A DNA stretch of 64,000 nucleotides from Plasmodiophora brassicae (lineage: Eukaryota; Endomyxa: Phytomyxea; Phytomyxea; Plasmodiophorida): contig CP145417.1 of the NCBI GenBank assembly GCA_036867785.1, positions 1,116,001 to 1,180,000 of the forward strand, written 5' to 3'. The position numbers and the translations under genes were made by a program. Below the pieces are notes generated by a model. That model had not been told where the DNA came from and searched no databases. It was given only the letters and a program-made list of their open reading frames with translations. This document shows positions 10,655-20,116 of this stretch, piece after piece (position 1 is the first letter of the stretch; every line of letters starts with the position of its first letter).

Positions 10655-13090
10655 CGCATCCGACCTTGGAATCTGATTGGCAACATTTCCATCGCCACTG
10701 GAGAGGGACATCCGAAGAGGAACGGGTTATCCTTCTGCACTGCATAATGCTCGTGCATCTCCAGCCGGAGCAAAGCGGCAGCATTGATCTGCTGCAAGTT
10801 TCCCGCAATGTTGAGCGTCAACCCCTTCGTTGAGTGCAGAATCGCCTTCATGTGTGCGATCCAGCGCTCCAACGGGTACGTCCAGACAAAGCCAATTATC
10901 GGACTCCAGGAGCGAATAACGTCACCCAAGTGCACCAATGAATGCATCTGTGCATCAGCAAATCAGTGTTCCACTACAGACACTTATGACTACCTGCTTA
11001 CGGAGATAGTAAGCAGTTTGGATGGTATGACGGTTTCGAGGCGCGCTAATGTATCGACAAAGTCCTGTTCGGTGTCATCAAAGGATTCCCGTTCGAAACA
11101 GGTTCCCATCATGGCCATCGACGCTTTCATGAAGGCGAACTAAGTCTTCCATACCGTAACCTCGTCTACGTGGCCGTTGGTGAATAGACGTTCAGACACC
11201 ACAGCGGCAAGAACAGCGATGCCGACGTCGCTCAGCCAAACCAGCGTGTCATGCGCTTTCATCGACTTCGATGAGTACAAGTTCTTCAACGGGTCACACG
11301 CGCCCGTTGGCCACTCGAGAGAGCGCACAATGTTCTCGATCTGCTTCGATGCAGAGGACACATCTGTGTCTCCAGGAAACCGTGGGCTGTCCGGAATCAC
11401 CAGCAAGGAGATGACTGGAGCGCCTCGACCCAAAGCACGATCCACCTATTGTATTGCAGTCCAGTCAGCAACCTGAAAACGTACTAGTAATACTTCCACA
11501 CACCTCTGGGGAATGAAGTTCTTTGTCACAACCGTGAAAGTCCAACGAACGTAGCAGTCGTGGCACCGCACGCATGCATAGGGTCATGGATATATTGCGT
11601 CACATGACCGAACCCGCAATGCAATCCGGTTGCATAGACTTCCCTGTCTGGATATCGAAGGCCACCCCGATCTGCCCTAATACGGGATGTCAATCGCCGA
11701 AGCGTGTCCTCATTTGTCTTCGGCTGGGCATGTGCCAGAAACTGAAGAGGATTATCAGGGAACAATCGTCGGACGTCCTCAGTTATCGAACTTAGAAAAT
11801 GGTCGCCTAGCTACAGGAAACAGCACAAGCGATTAGGACAGAATGCAGTCTGCCGATACAATCCACTTACTGCTGCTCTGAGTGACTCAGACGACCATCG
11901 CCACATTCCAGGAAAGACTGTGATATTACGTGTCGGGAAATAGTAACCGCGAATGTCGCAACGATTGCACGCGTCACGCTTGCCTCCCTGGGAGCAGTAC
12001 GTCGTCTTGCTGAACTCTTTGTAATCCATGGACTGGTGGCAGAGCTCAGATAAAAATGTCAGCCACGTACACTGAGCGAAAGATACGTACAAGACATGCT
12101 GCGATAGCTCGCTGCGGGACGCCGATAATGGGGTTGAGAACGGGAAACCGAACTGGTACATTAAGTTCAGTTCGAAGGTGTCAAGTCGCTGGACCGCCTG
12201 CCGGTGCTCCTTGGCGATGTGTGGAATTAATCCAACGGCATGGATCAACCCCAGGTTGCAGCGAAGATCAGGCGGTAGGTTGAGCAAGATTTGAACCATT
12301 GGGGTAATAGACTCGGAGCCCCAGGACAAAACGTCAGCGCCGTCAATTCCAGAAGCCAATGCCAATGGATATTCAATATCGTCTGTGTCCAGAAGAAACG
12401 GACGATACACATTGGCGAAGAATTCGCCGTCCGTCCAGTCTCGAATGACTGAGGAAGGCTGCTCTTGTTGCGCGATCGTCCGATGCCGTTCATGTTCAGA
12501 TTGAATCAGTGAAAATATTCGTTTCGACCGGAAAAGTGACTGGATGAACAGAATGCGCGAGAAATAAAAGAAGGGCGCCGACTGTCGGCAGCACTCGCGT
12601 TCTGGGGAACGTTCGCATGCAGGCCACATGTGGCCCTTCTCGCATATGCGATACTCCAGAAACGGGATCAGAAGACCTAGCTCCTCGAGGTACGCTCGAA
12701 CTTGAGCAACCGAGCCGAGACGTTGGCCGCCGGTGAGAGAGAGGATCGCATCGTTGTTGATACATTCTTGTAGATCCGATGCGTCAAAACCTTTTCTAGC
12801 TGCGTAATTCCTAAACTGAAAACGATATAAGTATGGTGAAAATCAACAAAGCTCCACGCTTACGAAATCGATATATTGTAACTGGCGCTTGCAATCATCG
12901 ACAGGCAGTCTTTCAAGCGAACGCGATAACGATTCCAGCGTCTGTCTTCCTTGGCTAAACTCATCTAGACATTCTAATGCCCGTACCGAAGAAACAGGAA
13001 CTTCCAGAGGCACGAGTGTAATGGAATCTGGTGTTACAGGAAACTGGCAAGCGCGATTTCGTTCCGATAACGGTTCTGAAATGCCTCGGA
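10655..13090 (-). pseudogene. CACTA transposase, middle part of outer copy
   Basis: Minus-strand coding blocks parallel to the inner copy: KRQLQYIDF and ALECLDEF (12.85-13.0 kb); a cysteine-rich patch with the motif CEKGHMWPACERSPERECC (about 12.6 kb); DWTDGEFF, DGADVLSWGSES and GKRDACNRCDIRGYYF (12629-11811, one open frame); HVTQYIHDPMHA (about 11.6 kb); and the DUF4218-like HSLVHLGDVIRSW...FVWTYPLERW (10.85-10.95 kb). Coding stops at MLPIRFQG where the inner element starts (10654). A frameshift lies near RYRNEIALASFL (about 13.03 kb). It is better preserved than the inner copy in the core, but split and not functional as it stands. Confidence 0.75.
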
Positions 13091-13172
13091 GTCAGGGTCA
13101 CCAAGATTCAAGCCTGGACGCCTATCTGGAAGGGCAATTAATAGCCACAATCTTCTTTAAGAACCAACTTCT

Positions 13173-13192
13173 ACGGCAAAAACAGCTGCATC
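13173..13192 (+). repeat. Left flanking direct repeat of Crypton-like element
   Basis: ACGGCAAAAACAGCTGCATC. Compared with the right copy at 15749-15768 (ACGCCAAAAATAGCTGCATC) it has two mismatches. Further ACTGCATC words follow on both sides. Such a pair is what strand exchange between a circular Crypton and a similar chromosomal site would leave. Confidence 0.6.
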
Positions 13193-13277
13193 CACCTGTG
13201 CATCCTCACTGCATCACCAATGGGAACCCCCTGCATCCCCATGAACTTGCGCCCACGGCTCCCCCGTACGGACTGCG

Positions 13278-14684
13278 ATGCGGACACCCCTGTCAATTTC
13301 GAGGAGATGGCTCGGCATCGTGCTCAGCGTCCGAGGCGCAACCGCCCACGCCTGGCTTCTGGTATGCTTTCGCGTCGCTCGTTTGAAACGTAGCAGCTTC
13401 TCAGAGCGTCTTACTGTAGCGTTTACGCTCACTGCTGCTCAAGAAGCTGTGGTTGCGCGACGCGTTGCTGAAGAGATCGCGAAGCTCGAGCTGCAGGTCA
13501 ACGAGGAAGACCGAAGAAAGGTCTTCGGTAACAGAGTGCTTGCTGAGAATTCAGAAGCGTCTTACTACGTTCACTATCGTGGTCTCAAGCACTTCTGTGC
13601 CCTGATCGGCGACTACAAGTCGCTGATCCTGCTCGGTGACTGCATTCCCAAGTACGCCCCGTCCATGTTAGCCCGCACGATTGTACGCTACACGGACTGG
13701 AAGACCGGCGAAGAAGGATCTGCACTGCTTGACGTTAATGGCGCCTCAGTTGTCGACGTTGACGGTAACGCTGTCGTATGCGACGGGCAGTGGAAGAATC
13801 CGGGAACACTTGTCCAGTTTCTCGCCGCCGTTTCGAACGCACACAAGGCCGCGGGCATGGACGGCGTTGCTTATGCCGAGCCATGCGACCAATGTGTCGA
13901 TCTGTACGAAACGAGGGGTTCAGTCCGCGGCTGCCGCCATCATGCTGGACGGCCTGTGTTGAACCAGTGCGGAAACGTGAGGTTCAGTCAGGACGTTATG
14001 GACGCCTACGCCCGGTTGAGCAAGGTCGTCCTGCGTGGATACGTCCCCCACGGCGACTCGATGGTGTCCCCAAAAGAACTCATGGACCTTAGGAACGTTC
14101 TGATGGGCACAGGCAGGATCAAAGACATTCGTCTATGGACGATGATTCTGTTCTCGGTTCGTCTGTTTCTTCGATCTGATGAAACAGTCAAGTGCAGAGT
14201 CGGCGATTTCGTCGAGCAGCTGACAGTTGTTGATGAAGGCGTCGTCAAGCAACTGGCGGTAACCATTAAGGGCAAGCGGGATACCAACCCAGTAGTTCTT
14301 CTTATCCACCGAGACGACGACGTTCCTGAGTTCTGTCTCCTGCGACACTTGTTAGCGTGGGTCAGTTTGTCGAGAACCGGACCCAACCGATCGGTATACC
14401 TCTTTCCGCACGCCAAGAAGCCCGATAGCCCGTTCCCGAAGAGCACGTTTCTACGTAATGCTGGGAAGATTGTTGAAGCAGTGACCGAAAGAGATGGGCC
14501 GTGGGGGACTCACTGGATGCGGAAGACCGGTGGCCTGTTAGGGACCTGGGGCGGGGCGTCCGACATCGACCTCCAGCACGCGTTCCGTCATTCCTCGATG
14601 GCGATGACGTCACAGTACAAGGCGGACTCCTCAGCTCTGCTTGAGCATGCGAAGAATCAACCGTATGCCAGCTCACTGCATTGA
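13278..14684 (+). CDS. Tyrosine recombinase (Crypton-type)
   Basis: 468 codons, no intron needed. It would cut and rejoin DNA by the covalent-tyrosine mechanism. The core shows the expected residues: R299 in FLRSDE, a lysine in the hairpin IKGKRDT (about 335), H412-x-x-R415 in THWMRKTGG, H438 in FRHSSM and the nucleophile Y447 in TSQYKAD. All five are present, so the enzyme looks intact. The N-terminal part (about 50-130) would be the core-binding domain; a cysteine/histidine patch (CDQC...CRHH, about 207-224) may bind zinc. The first 40 codons may be spurious, since the frame is open and the annotated start was simply the first ATG. The second ORF starts 40 bases downstream. Confidence 0.85.
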   Translation: MRTPLSISRRWLGIVLSVRGATAHAWLLVCFRVARLKRSSFSERLTVAFTLTAAQEAVVARRVAEEIAKLELQVNEEDRRKVFGNRVLAENSEASYYVHYRGLKHFCALIGDYKSLILLGDCIPKYAPSMLARTIVRYTDWKTGEEGSALLDVNGASVVDVDGNAVVCDGQWKNPGTLVQFLAAVSNAHKAAGMDGVAYAEPCDQCVDLYETRGSVRGCRHHAGRPVLNQCGNVRFSQDVMDAYARLSKVVLRGYVPHGDSMVSPKELMDLRNVLMGTGRIKDIRLWTMILFSVRLFLRSDETVKCRVGDFVEQLTVVDEGVVKQLAVTIKGKRDTNPVVLLIHRDDDVPEFCLLRHLLAWVSLSRTGPNRSVYLFPHAKKPDSPFPKSTFLRNAGKIVEAVTERDGPWGTHWMRKTGGLLGTWGGASDIDLQHAFRHSSMAMTSQYKADSSALLEHAKNQPYASSLH

Positions 14685-14723
14685 GGTTCAGGTTACTGAT
14701 ATCATTCCATTAGGGACGACGCC

Positions 14724-15671
14724 ATGATTCGACTTGCACCGCGATGGCGTCCCATTTACGTGGAGAACCTGCAGATGTGCGTCAATATGAATGCGCGCCA
14801 AGTAGACGACGACCTGGTTAGCCTTGCAAGACGCTTCGTCGATGATTTGATCCAGCAGGGCTGTCTGCGAAGCAGAGACCGTCTAAGCGGCCGCCATCTC
14901 TGCGCGGGTATGTTGAAGAGCCGTGCAGCTGAGGATATCCAGCAGGAGGTCGACTGCTTGGTCTCCAAGTTCCGTGACGACGGCTATAGTCGCTCGATCG
15001 ACCGGCTTCTGAGCCTGCTCGCTCGCAAGCACTCGACCCTTGAGGCAGCAGGCGCCCGTCTCGTCCCTGCGTTGTCAGAGGATGACGATGATGATCCTGA
15101 CGTTGACGAGTCCGGATCCGATGATGACGAAGTCGTCGACGGCGTGGTTGTACCTGCCGGTCGACAAGTCCCAGTTGACGGTCGCAACGAGCCCAATCGT
15201 ACCGCCGTCCTGGATCCGCGCCCTGCAAAACGACGTCGCGTAGGCGGGGACGACAACAGCAGCAGGAGTGGAACTACCCAGACGGATGCATCAAGGCCAC
15301 GAACAGGAGGTGGACGCGTCAGCAGCGCGTCATCTGCTAGGCGGACACAACGCGTGTTTGGCGAATTTGACGTCCCGGCGCGTCTCCAGCTGGCCGCTGA
15401 TCGATCGCGTCCTGATTACGCCGGGACGAAAGCTACGTTGAACATTATTCGCGAGGTTGCGGAAGCAGCGAACGACGTTCCTTCCAACCAGTTCTCCAAC
15501 GCGTTCCGCGTCTTCTATGGCCAGACTGTCAAGCCCGTGCTGGCGTGTCTCGGTGCACATTGCGGTGGCGACGAGGATGAGTTCATCCGTCGATGGGGCG
15601 CAAACTTTACCCCGGGAAGATTTTCGTCCAAGGCCTGTAACGGCGGCGTGTCGTGCAGGTTCGGCCAATAA
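14724..15671 (+). CDS. Second protein of Crypton-like element, unknown
   Basis: 315 codons directly behind the recombinase on the same strand. Visible parts: a helical N-terminal third (about 1-110); a strongly acidic stretch of aspartates (about 117-138); a basic PAKRRR patch (about 168) that could be a nuclear signal; a serine/threonine-rich linker; and a C-terminal domain (about 215-315) ending in cysteines and a histidine (AHC, KAC, SC) that might bind metal. No family is recognised. Its position suggests an element-encoded partner of the recombinase, perhaps a DNA-binding or regulatory factor; that is inference. The frame is open throughout, so it is probably under selection or recent. 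Confidence 0.65.
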   Translation: MIRLAPRWRPIYVENLQMCVNMNARQVDDDLVSLARRFVDDLIQQGCLRSRDRLSGRHLCAGMLKSRAAEDIQQEVDCLVSKFRDDGYSRSIDRLLSLLARKHSTLEAAGARLVPALSEDDDDDPDVDESGSDDDEVVDGVVVPAGRQVPVDGRNEPNRTAVLDPRPAKRRRVGGDDNSSRSGTTQTDASRPRTGGGRVSSASSARRTQRVFGEFDVPARLQLAADRSRPDYAGTKATLNIIREVAEAANDVPSNQFSNAFRVFYGQTVKPVLACLGAHCGGDEDEFIRRWGANFTPGRFSSKACNGGVSCRFGQ

Positions 15672-15748
15672 ACGGATGATGGCAAAGTCACTGCGACCGT
15701 GACGCTACTGGGTGCCAGACCGACTGGATACTGTCTCGACTGTGACTC

Positions 15749-15768
15749 ACGCCAAAAATAGCTGCATC
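15749..15768 (+). repeat. Right flanking direct repeat of Crypton-like element
   Basis: ACGCCAAAAATAGCTGCATC, matching the left copy at 13173-13192 apart from two bases. Right of it the minus strand resumes the N-terminal exon of the outer CACTA transposase. Confidence 0.6.
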
Positions 15769-15786
15769 ACACTGCATCCCGTGCCC

Positions 15787-16050
15787 CGACGCCGTCTATC
15801 TAGTAATTCTGTAGTCAAAATCAACGCTGGCAACCGTGCCGACATAGGAGACCTCCATCGTGAGACGCCCGTTGTTGGGACGTGGCAGCTGTATAGGATG
15901 GTTTCTCTGGAGATTAAAGACCGGATTGTTGATCGCGTCGGCAGCGAAGAATCCACCCAGAGGAAAGTTGCGGACGATAGGGTTCGGATTGTGCTGCGCC
16001 ATGACGTACTGTCTGGCAACGCCAACTCGGCGAAGACGACGCTTCAAGAT
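15787..16050 (-). pseudogene. CACTA transposase, N-terminal exon of outer copy
   Basis: The minus strand reads NPNPIVRNFPLGGFFAADAINNP, a clear match to NPIIRLFPREGFLAADARNDP of the inner copy (about 10.3 kb). The exon lies 160 bases inside the CACTG terminus at 16210 and is cut on its other side by the Crypton-like element. The matching continuation (ALPDRRPGLNLGDP...) is at about 13.1 kb. Confidence 0.7.
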
Positions 16051-16099
16051 GACAACCGGCGCGGGCGCGCCCGTTTCCTATTTTTACAACCGCAATTGC

Positions 16100-16210
16100 C
16101 AAGCCGGGAACCTCCAAAAATATGAATGGGCACTTAATCAGCACTTGCAAGCGTTGTCCCCCGGGTCCGTTTTCCAAGCGGCACTAGTTCGGCACTTTAA
16201 GTTTCCAGTG
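16100..16210. repeat. Outer CACTA terminus with AGTGCC words
   Basis: From 16210 leftward the minus strand starts CACTGGAAAC and passes into AGTGCCGAACTAGTGCC and more such words to about 16115. The design is the same as the inner element's ends at 5235 and 10654, showing that the two copies belong to one family. Confidence 0.8.
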
Positions 16211-16531
16211 TAAGTGCCCGTCCGCCGAGATGGCCGCCGATTACCTGACGAAGCCCGCTCTCAGCACTTCGTTTCACGCGAACCTTATCCTGGCGGGCAT
16301 CACCGACACCAGTCCCAGGACGTGTGCTGCTGGAGGGGGCGTGTCGAACTCCATATCCAGCAGCACACTCGTGCAGCACACCGACGCTGCCACGCACTCC
16401 GCAAGTCTGGTGTCAGCGCCGCTCGCGATGATTTAACGTGCACCGCGTCTCACGTCTACGACGTTGCCCGTCACACCCAATATCTTCGCTCTATATCCAT
16501 CAATATATCTTACTCTGATTTCGTCGTTTCA
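16211..16531 (+). mobile_element. Copia-type relic: pol end, PPT and 3' LTR
   Basis: 16230-16265 reads AADYLTKP, the hallmark close to the end of Ty1/copia polyproteins. A purine tract GGAGGGGGCG then leads into a 190-bp LTR (16342-16531, TGTCGAACTCC ... GTTTCA). The same LTR type occurs at 28629-28816 and, diverged, at 31149-31356. The rest of the element is missing on the left because the outer CACTA element inserted at 16210/16211. Broken fossil. Confidence 0.8.
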
Positions 16532-16589
16532 CGAACCCGCTGCATCAGCGCCTTGCGCAAAGTTGTCCTTACTTTGCTTTAGGCAATGT

Positions 16590-17090
16590 GCTATGGAGGA
16601 CGACGCAGCTGGGCACGTTTCCAGGGAGCCAGAATGACCTGGTCTACACGATATCAGGAGACGAACATAACACCGGCCAGATCGAAGCGATTGGTCAGTT
16701 CGAATTCCCTGGCGGCCCGCCGTTCAACGTGTTCATCTGTCAACGGTAATTGGGAGAAACTGCTGTTACCCAAGTGTCTGCATTTGAATCCGATAATTTG
16801 CACAGTTGGTGGAGGATGTACGTCCCCAAGAAACTGCGAATTGGGAATCGGCGCGTCGAGTTAAAGCTGCCACGATATATTACCGGGGATGGGTTGACGT
16901 CCGGACGTGAACTGTCGCCGTTCTTCCCGATCAACCAGTCGGTTCCGGCGAACGTCGTCTTGGTGCCCACGAAAATTCCAGAGATGATCTCGCACAGTGG
17001 GTCGAACATGCGCGCCAGCTTTGTCTGTGTGCTGCCGAGGGCCAATGCGATTGTGGCGTCGTCCGTTGCATGGTCTACGAGTGGATAAGT
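16590..17090 (+). pseudogene. CACTA transposase fragment, C-terminal exons
   Basis: Plus-strand reading LVYTISGDEHNTG...FNVFICQR, a 60-bp intron (16746-16805), then WWRMYVPKKLRIGNRRVELKLPRYITG...SVPANVVLVP...SFVCVLPRANA. The last part matches the C-termini at 39.5-39.7 kb (IPANVVLVPSALP) and 6.8-7.0 kb (NNVVLVACQIP). It is a third, separate CACTA copy of which only the last exons remain; the copia LTR abuts it on the left. Confidence 0.65.
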
Positions 17091-17326
17091 AAACGATGTT
17101 TGGTTGTACGTCCAAGCGCGGTGCTGAAGGCTTGTAGCACATTTGTATCCCCATCAGCGCAGTCCGTGGACAGGCGGAAGAATGTATCACCAATGTGTCC
17201 ACTGATGTAGCCGATTTGAAGCTCCTTCGCAAAATTGTATCCCCGCTGTAGCCGATATGCTGCCTGTGAGAGGTGACATGAATGGCGCAATTTGCTGAGG
17301 CGGGGTCGACGATGACACGCAGGGTG

Positions 17327-17531
17327 TGTCAAGGACCATGTCGTACCACCGGCACACGGTGACGCCGTGACTGTGCGTGACTGCGTAACATCCACGGCAG
17401 AGGCTCCGCCACCTACGCCGTTGTCGGTAACGGCTTGGCAAGCCCCTGTTACATAGCGTTACGTCGCCGCCGTCTCGCGCCGATGTCGGTCGGAATAAAT
17501 CACTTCGTTATCGTCTTCATCGTCTTCATCA
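17327..17531 (+). mobile_element. Solo copia LTR
   Basis: TGTCAAGGACC ... CGTCTTCATCA, close to the LTRs at 26403, 26746, 32526 and 34420, with a short duplication of CGTCTTCATC at its end. No 5-bp target duplication is seen. It sits in the gag remnant of a gypsy element. The 235 bases to its left (17091-17326) hold no gene that I recognise. Confidence 0.8.
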
Positions 17532-18795
17532 GACTCGATGTCTTGAATTCGCAGCCCGTGACTTGTCGGCAATGCATTGATCTGGTCTCGGATCCATCCG
17601 TCCAGCGATTCGTCGGTCAACGCATCTACGCCGCCGTCCAGGTCCCGGTGGTTCTCGGCGATGGCCTTCAGCTGCGGTGAAGCACAGCCGGATACCTTGA
17701 GGACGAAGTCGACGCCCCCGCAGCTCCTGCGCCTCCCTATCCTCAAAGATGGCTGCGTATCGGTTATACGCTTCGCGTAGCGCCAAGATCGATGTCGAGT
17801 CAAGGTTGTTCGCCTTTGGTAAGATGCTCGCATCGGTGTTCGTAACGATGGTGGCGCTTGTCGAGCCGCCGTTGCTGCTGCTGCAAGGCTCCATGTCGTA
17901 TCGTCGTCGTTCGGTGTCGTTCACGGAGAGTCGACGTTGACGACGTAGTGGCCACTGTAGTGTCTTCCGTCAAAACTCAGGTGACACAATAGACGAATGC
18001 CGTTTATCCATCCATCCGAGCCTCCCACATCCATCTCCGAGGTGGCTCCGATGATGCGTAGCCCATATCCCGCCACAATGGCAGATGCTGATGCTGACGT
18101 AGATATGAGGATCTAAATATAGGACCCCGGACTACACTGCCTTTTCCCGAACTCATAACCGGAGTCAGAGGAGCAGTCGACGAAAGGAGAATGACGGACG
18201 AAGCGAAGGGTAGTGTGAGGCTCGGGTGCAGAACACCCGCTACTCACTAAAAACCACCTTGTAACCCCATGGGACAAATCGGTGGAAAATCCATTTACGG
18301 ACACCTTCTTCGAGACCGTCTTCCACCTATGCATACACCATTTAGCGCATCAAGAACCTCAGTACCTTGATAGAATGCAAAGTAGCCAACGACGACATCA
18401 GCAATGGTGCGCTCGACCCATATGGGTGGAGCCCGGTCCATATACATCTAGAAGGTGTCATTCACCTAGCTCAGCGGCCGACCCCTATGGGTGGACCCCC
18501 AGCGCAACAAGAGCCTCGACAGTCAGTACTCCTTGACCAGAGTCAATCCTGCGGTGAAGAGGAACTTAATAGATGCTGCCGAATGCCTCGCGAGATTGAC
18601 AGCACGTAGTCCATCGAACAACATTGACCGTGGCGCACCTGGCAACCAGCCAGGTCAAATCGACCGTGGTGCCAAAGCAACCAGCCAAGTCGAACCGAAC
18701 ATTGACCGTGGTGCACCGAGCAACCAGCCAAGTCAAACCATGGTTACGTTGCCGTCAACCAGGTTGGATTGTCATGGGAGACCAATCCATGATCA
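17532..18795 (-). mobile_element. Gypsy (A/B family) relic: LTR and gag start, reverse
   Basis: Read on the minus strand: an LTR-like block of about 840 bp (18795 down to about 17957, TGATCATGG ... CACTACA), then gag-like coding (17924-17532) in a style similar to the gag of gypsy E. The LTR block is the same repeat that follows the chromodomain ORF at 51334 and 27382, which identifies it as the LTR of the A/B family. Broken, old. It contains a minisatellite of GGTTGC/CCACGGTC units in the 18.6-18.75 kb part. Confidence 0.65.
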
Positions 18796-18983
18796 TGTAG
18801 TCAGTCTCGAGCCAATATCCCAATCAGCTTTATCCTCCATCCCATCCACGGCGTCGGCCAAGCCATCACAGTGGAGCTAAATCCGTGCAGGCCCCCTTTC
18901 CTCAGGACAGCAGGACCCCCTCCTCAGGACAGCAGCATCTTGAGGTCGGGCACGAGACGCTAAATATAGAGCCCAGCTCTACA
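18796..18983 (-). repeat. 188-bp TG...CA repeat (R2), minus orientation
   Basis: Minus-strand TGTAGAGC ... GACTGACTACA with CTATATTTAG near its start (possible TATA box) and two tandem copies of a CTCAGGACAGCAG block. A second copy is at 52499-52674. TG...CA ends suggest a small solo LTR, but no target duplication was found. Confidence 0.55.
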
Positions 18984-19785
18984 ATCTGTATGAAAACGGT
19001 CGGTGTTCCAAATGATTGGCAACGCGTAACCGTACGAAGATAAGCTTTTGCAGATGCCAGATACGACCGGCTCAACCTCGTCGTTGTGGCCGCTGCCCAC
19101 TTGGAATGTGAACGAACGAATCATTCCGTCCTCGTTGGTCACCTTATGCATTGAATTCAAGGTGCGTCCGCCAAGACGGTCTTCATTGTGTGATCTGAAG
19201 ATGCGATTTTGCGTGGTAGAATCTCCATATAGTGGTCCATATATCGCTCATGTTGTCCAACGAAATGCAAAAGGGCTCTACCAAATGTTTCAATGCAAGG
19301 TACAAACCCGGCGTTCCTGTATGGATCCGTCCAGTCACCTGCAACGGGGACCAAAGAAGGACAGTTGCCATGAGGATAACGATACGCAACAAGGTTTCAT
19401 ACATGCGTTTCCTCTCCGCGAACCGCAAATGAATAACAATTCCACGGACCTGTTCTGAATCCATGCCGTTAGCGTAGAGCTCAGCAACGGCATTGTACAG
19501 CTCCCGAGTCCATGCGTTCTTGCTGTCGATGACCGGGGACAATAAATATCCTTCCCAAAGAGCAACAATATGTCGTTGATACCAACGGCACGCCGCGCTT
19601 CAGACAGACCATTACTACAAAGCTTCCCGTTCGTACAACTGTGGCAAGAACGCAAATGAGGATCAGCGGCGAACGGATCAAAGCAGAAGGATTCTTTTAA
19701 GAACAGCCCATATGGGGGAAGTTGAGACCTGTCAAGCTTACAGAGCTGGATGTAAGGATCCTCTGGGCGAAAGAGTTGGACACTC
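18984..19785 (-). pseudogene. DDE transposase, C-terminal part
   Basis: Minus-strand reading: a zinc-type patch SCHSCTNGKLCSNG (about 19.63 kb); KNAWTRELYNAVAELYANGM; an intron of about 48 bp ending GTTGCAG (about 19.34-19.39 kb); then GDWTDPYRNAGFVPC, GQHERYMDHYMEILPRKIASSDHTMKTV and FTFQVGSGHNDEVEPVVSGICKSL...IIWNTD. The D in SSDHTMK and the D in NTD fit the first and second acidic residues of a DDE/RNase H-fold transposase of a type common in fungal genomes; I cannot name the superfamily. The rest is cut off by the repeat at 18983. Upstream it is split from its N-terminus by gypsy D. Confidence 0.6.
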
Positions 19786-19790
19786 TGTTT

Positions 19791-19924
19791 TGTTATGGCA
19801 CGGCCGCGACGGGGGTCGCGCAGCCGCGCAGTTTGAATAAACGTCCACGGCAACCGACGGCTTCGGCAGTCGGTTAATTCCGTGTTGTGGAGACAATAGT
19901 CGTCCGTCGTGTCGTCTCCTGACA
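19791..19924 (+). repeat. 5' LTR of gypsy D
   Basis: 134 bp, TGTTATGGCAC ... CTCCTGACA, with GAATAAACG inside (TATA or poly-A-like). It contains AGTCGGTTAA (19868-19877), the exact complement of TTAACCGACT just behind the LTR (19927-19936). Confidence 0.9.
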
Positions 19925-20116
19925 TCTTAACCGACTGCCGAAGCCGTCGGTTGCCGTGGACGTTTATTCAAACTGCGCGGCTGCGCGACCCCCGTCGCGG
20001 CCGTGGGTCGCGCAGCCGCGCAGTTTGAATAAACGTCCACGGCAACCGACGGCTTCGGCAGTCGGTTAATTCCGTGTTGTGGAGACAATAGTCGTCCGTC
20101 GTGTCGTCTCCTGACA
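19925..20116. repeat. Inverted plus direct partial LTR copies in gypsy D leader
   Basis: From TTAACCGACT (19927) the sequence is the reverse complement of LTR bases 19877 back to about 19799 (to about 20004). It then turns into a second, 5'-shortened direct LTR copy ending CTCCTGACA at 20116, again followed by TCTTAACCGACT. The whole is a large potential hairpin. Confidence 0.85.

Larger units (their letters stand above)
13173..15768 (+). mobile_element. Crypton-like tyrosine-recombinase element
   Basis: A 2.6-kb block with two tandem + strand ORFs, a tyrosine recombinase (13278-14684) and an acidic/basic second protein (14724-15671). It is bounded by imperfect 20-bp direct repeats (13173-13192 and 15749-15768, two mismatches). 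It splits the N-terminal exon of the outer CACTA transposase, whose reading resumes on either side. There is no reverse transcriptase, LTR or terminal inverted repeat, which argues against DIRS/Ngaro and for a Crypton-type element that integrates as a circle by site-specific recombination. The exact ends within the repeats are not certain. Confidence 0.75.
4829..16210 (-). mobile_element. Outer CACTA (EnSpm-type) transposon, broken
   Basis: This minus-strand DNA transposon has its right (5') end at 16210, where the reverse strand starts CACTGGAAAC and goes into AGTGCC/GGCACT repeats. Its transposase pieces lie at 15787-16050 (N-terminus), 10655-13090 (middle) and 4829-5200 (C-terminal part). 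Two later insertions separate them: the Crypton-like element (13173-15768) and a same-family CACTA element (5235-10654). Right of 16210 is the tail of a copia element, so the outer element itself jumped into copia. The left terminus is not found; the copy seems cut short near 4.8 kb. Confidence 0.75.

Noticed and set aside
13278-15671. DIRS or Ngaro retroelement instead of Crypton
   Set aside because: No reverse transcriptase, RNase H or split inverted/direct repeats; only the tyrosine recombinase and an unknown ORF.
17110-17326. Open minus-strand frame next to the solo copia LTR
   Set aside because: The longest version runs into the LTR itself and shows no family motif; not enough for a gene.
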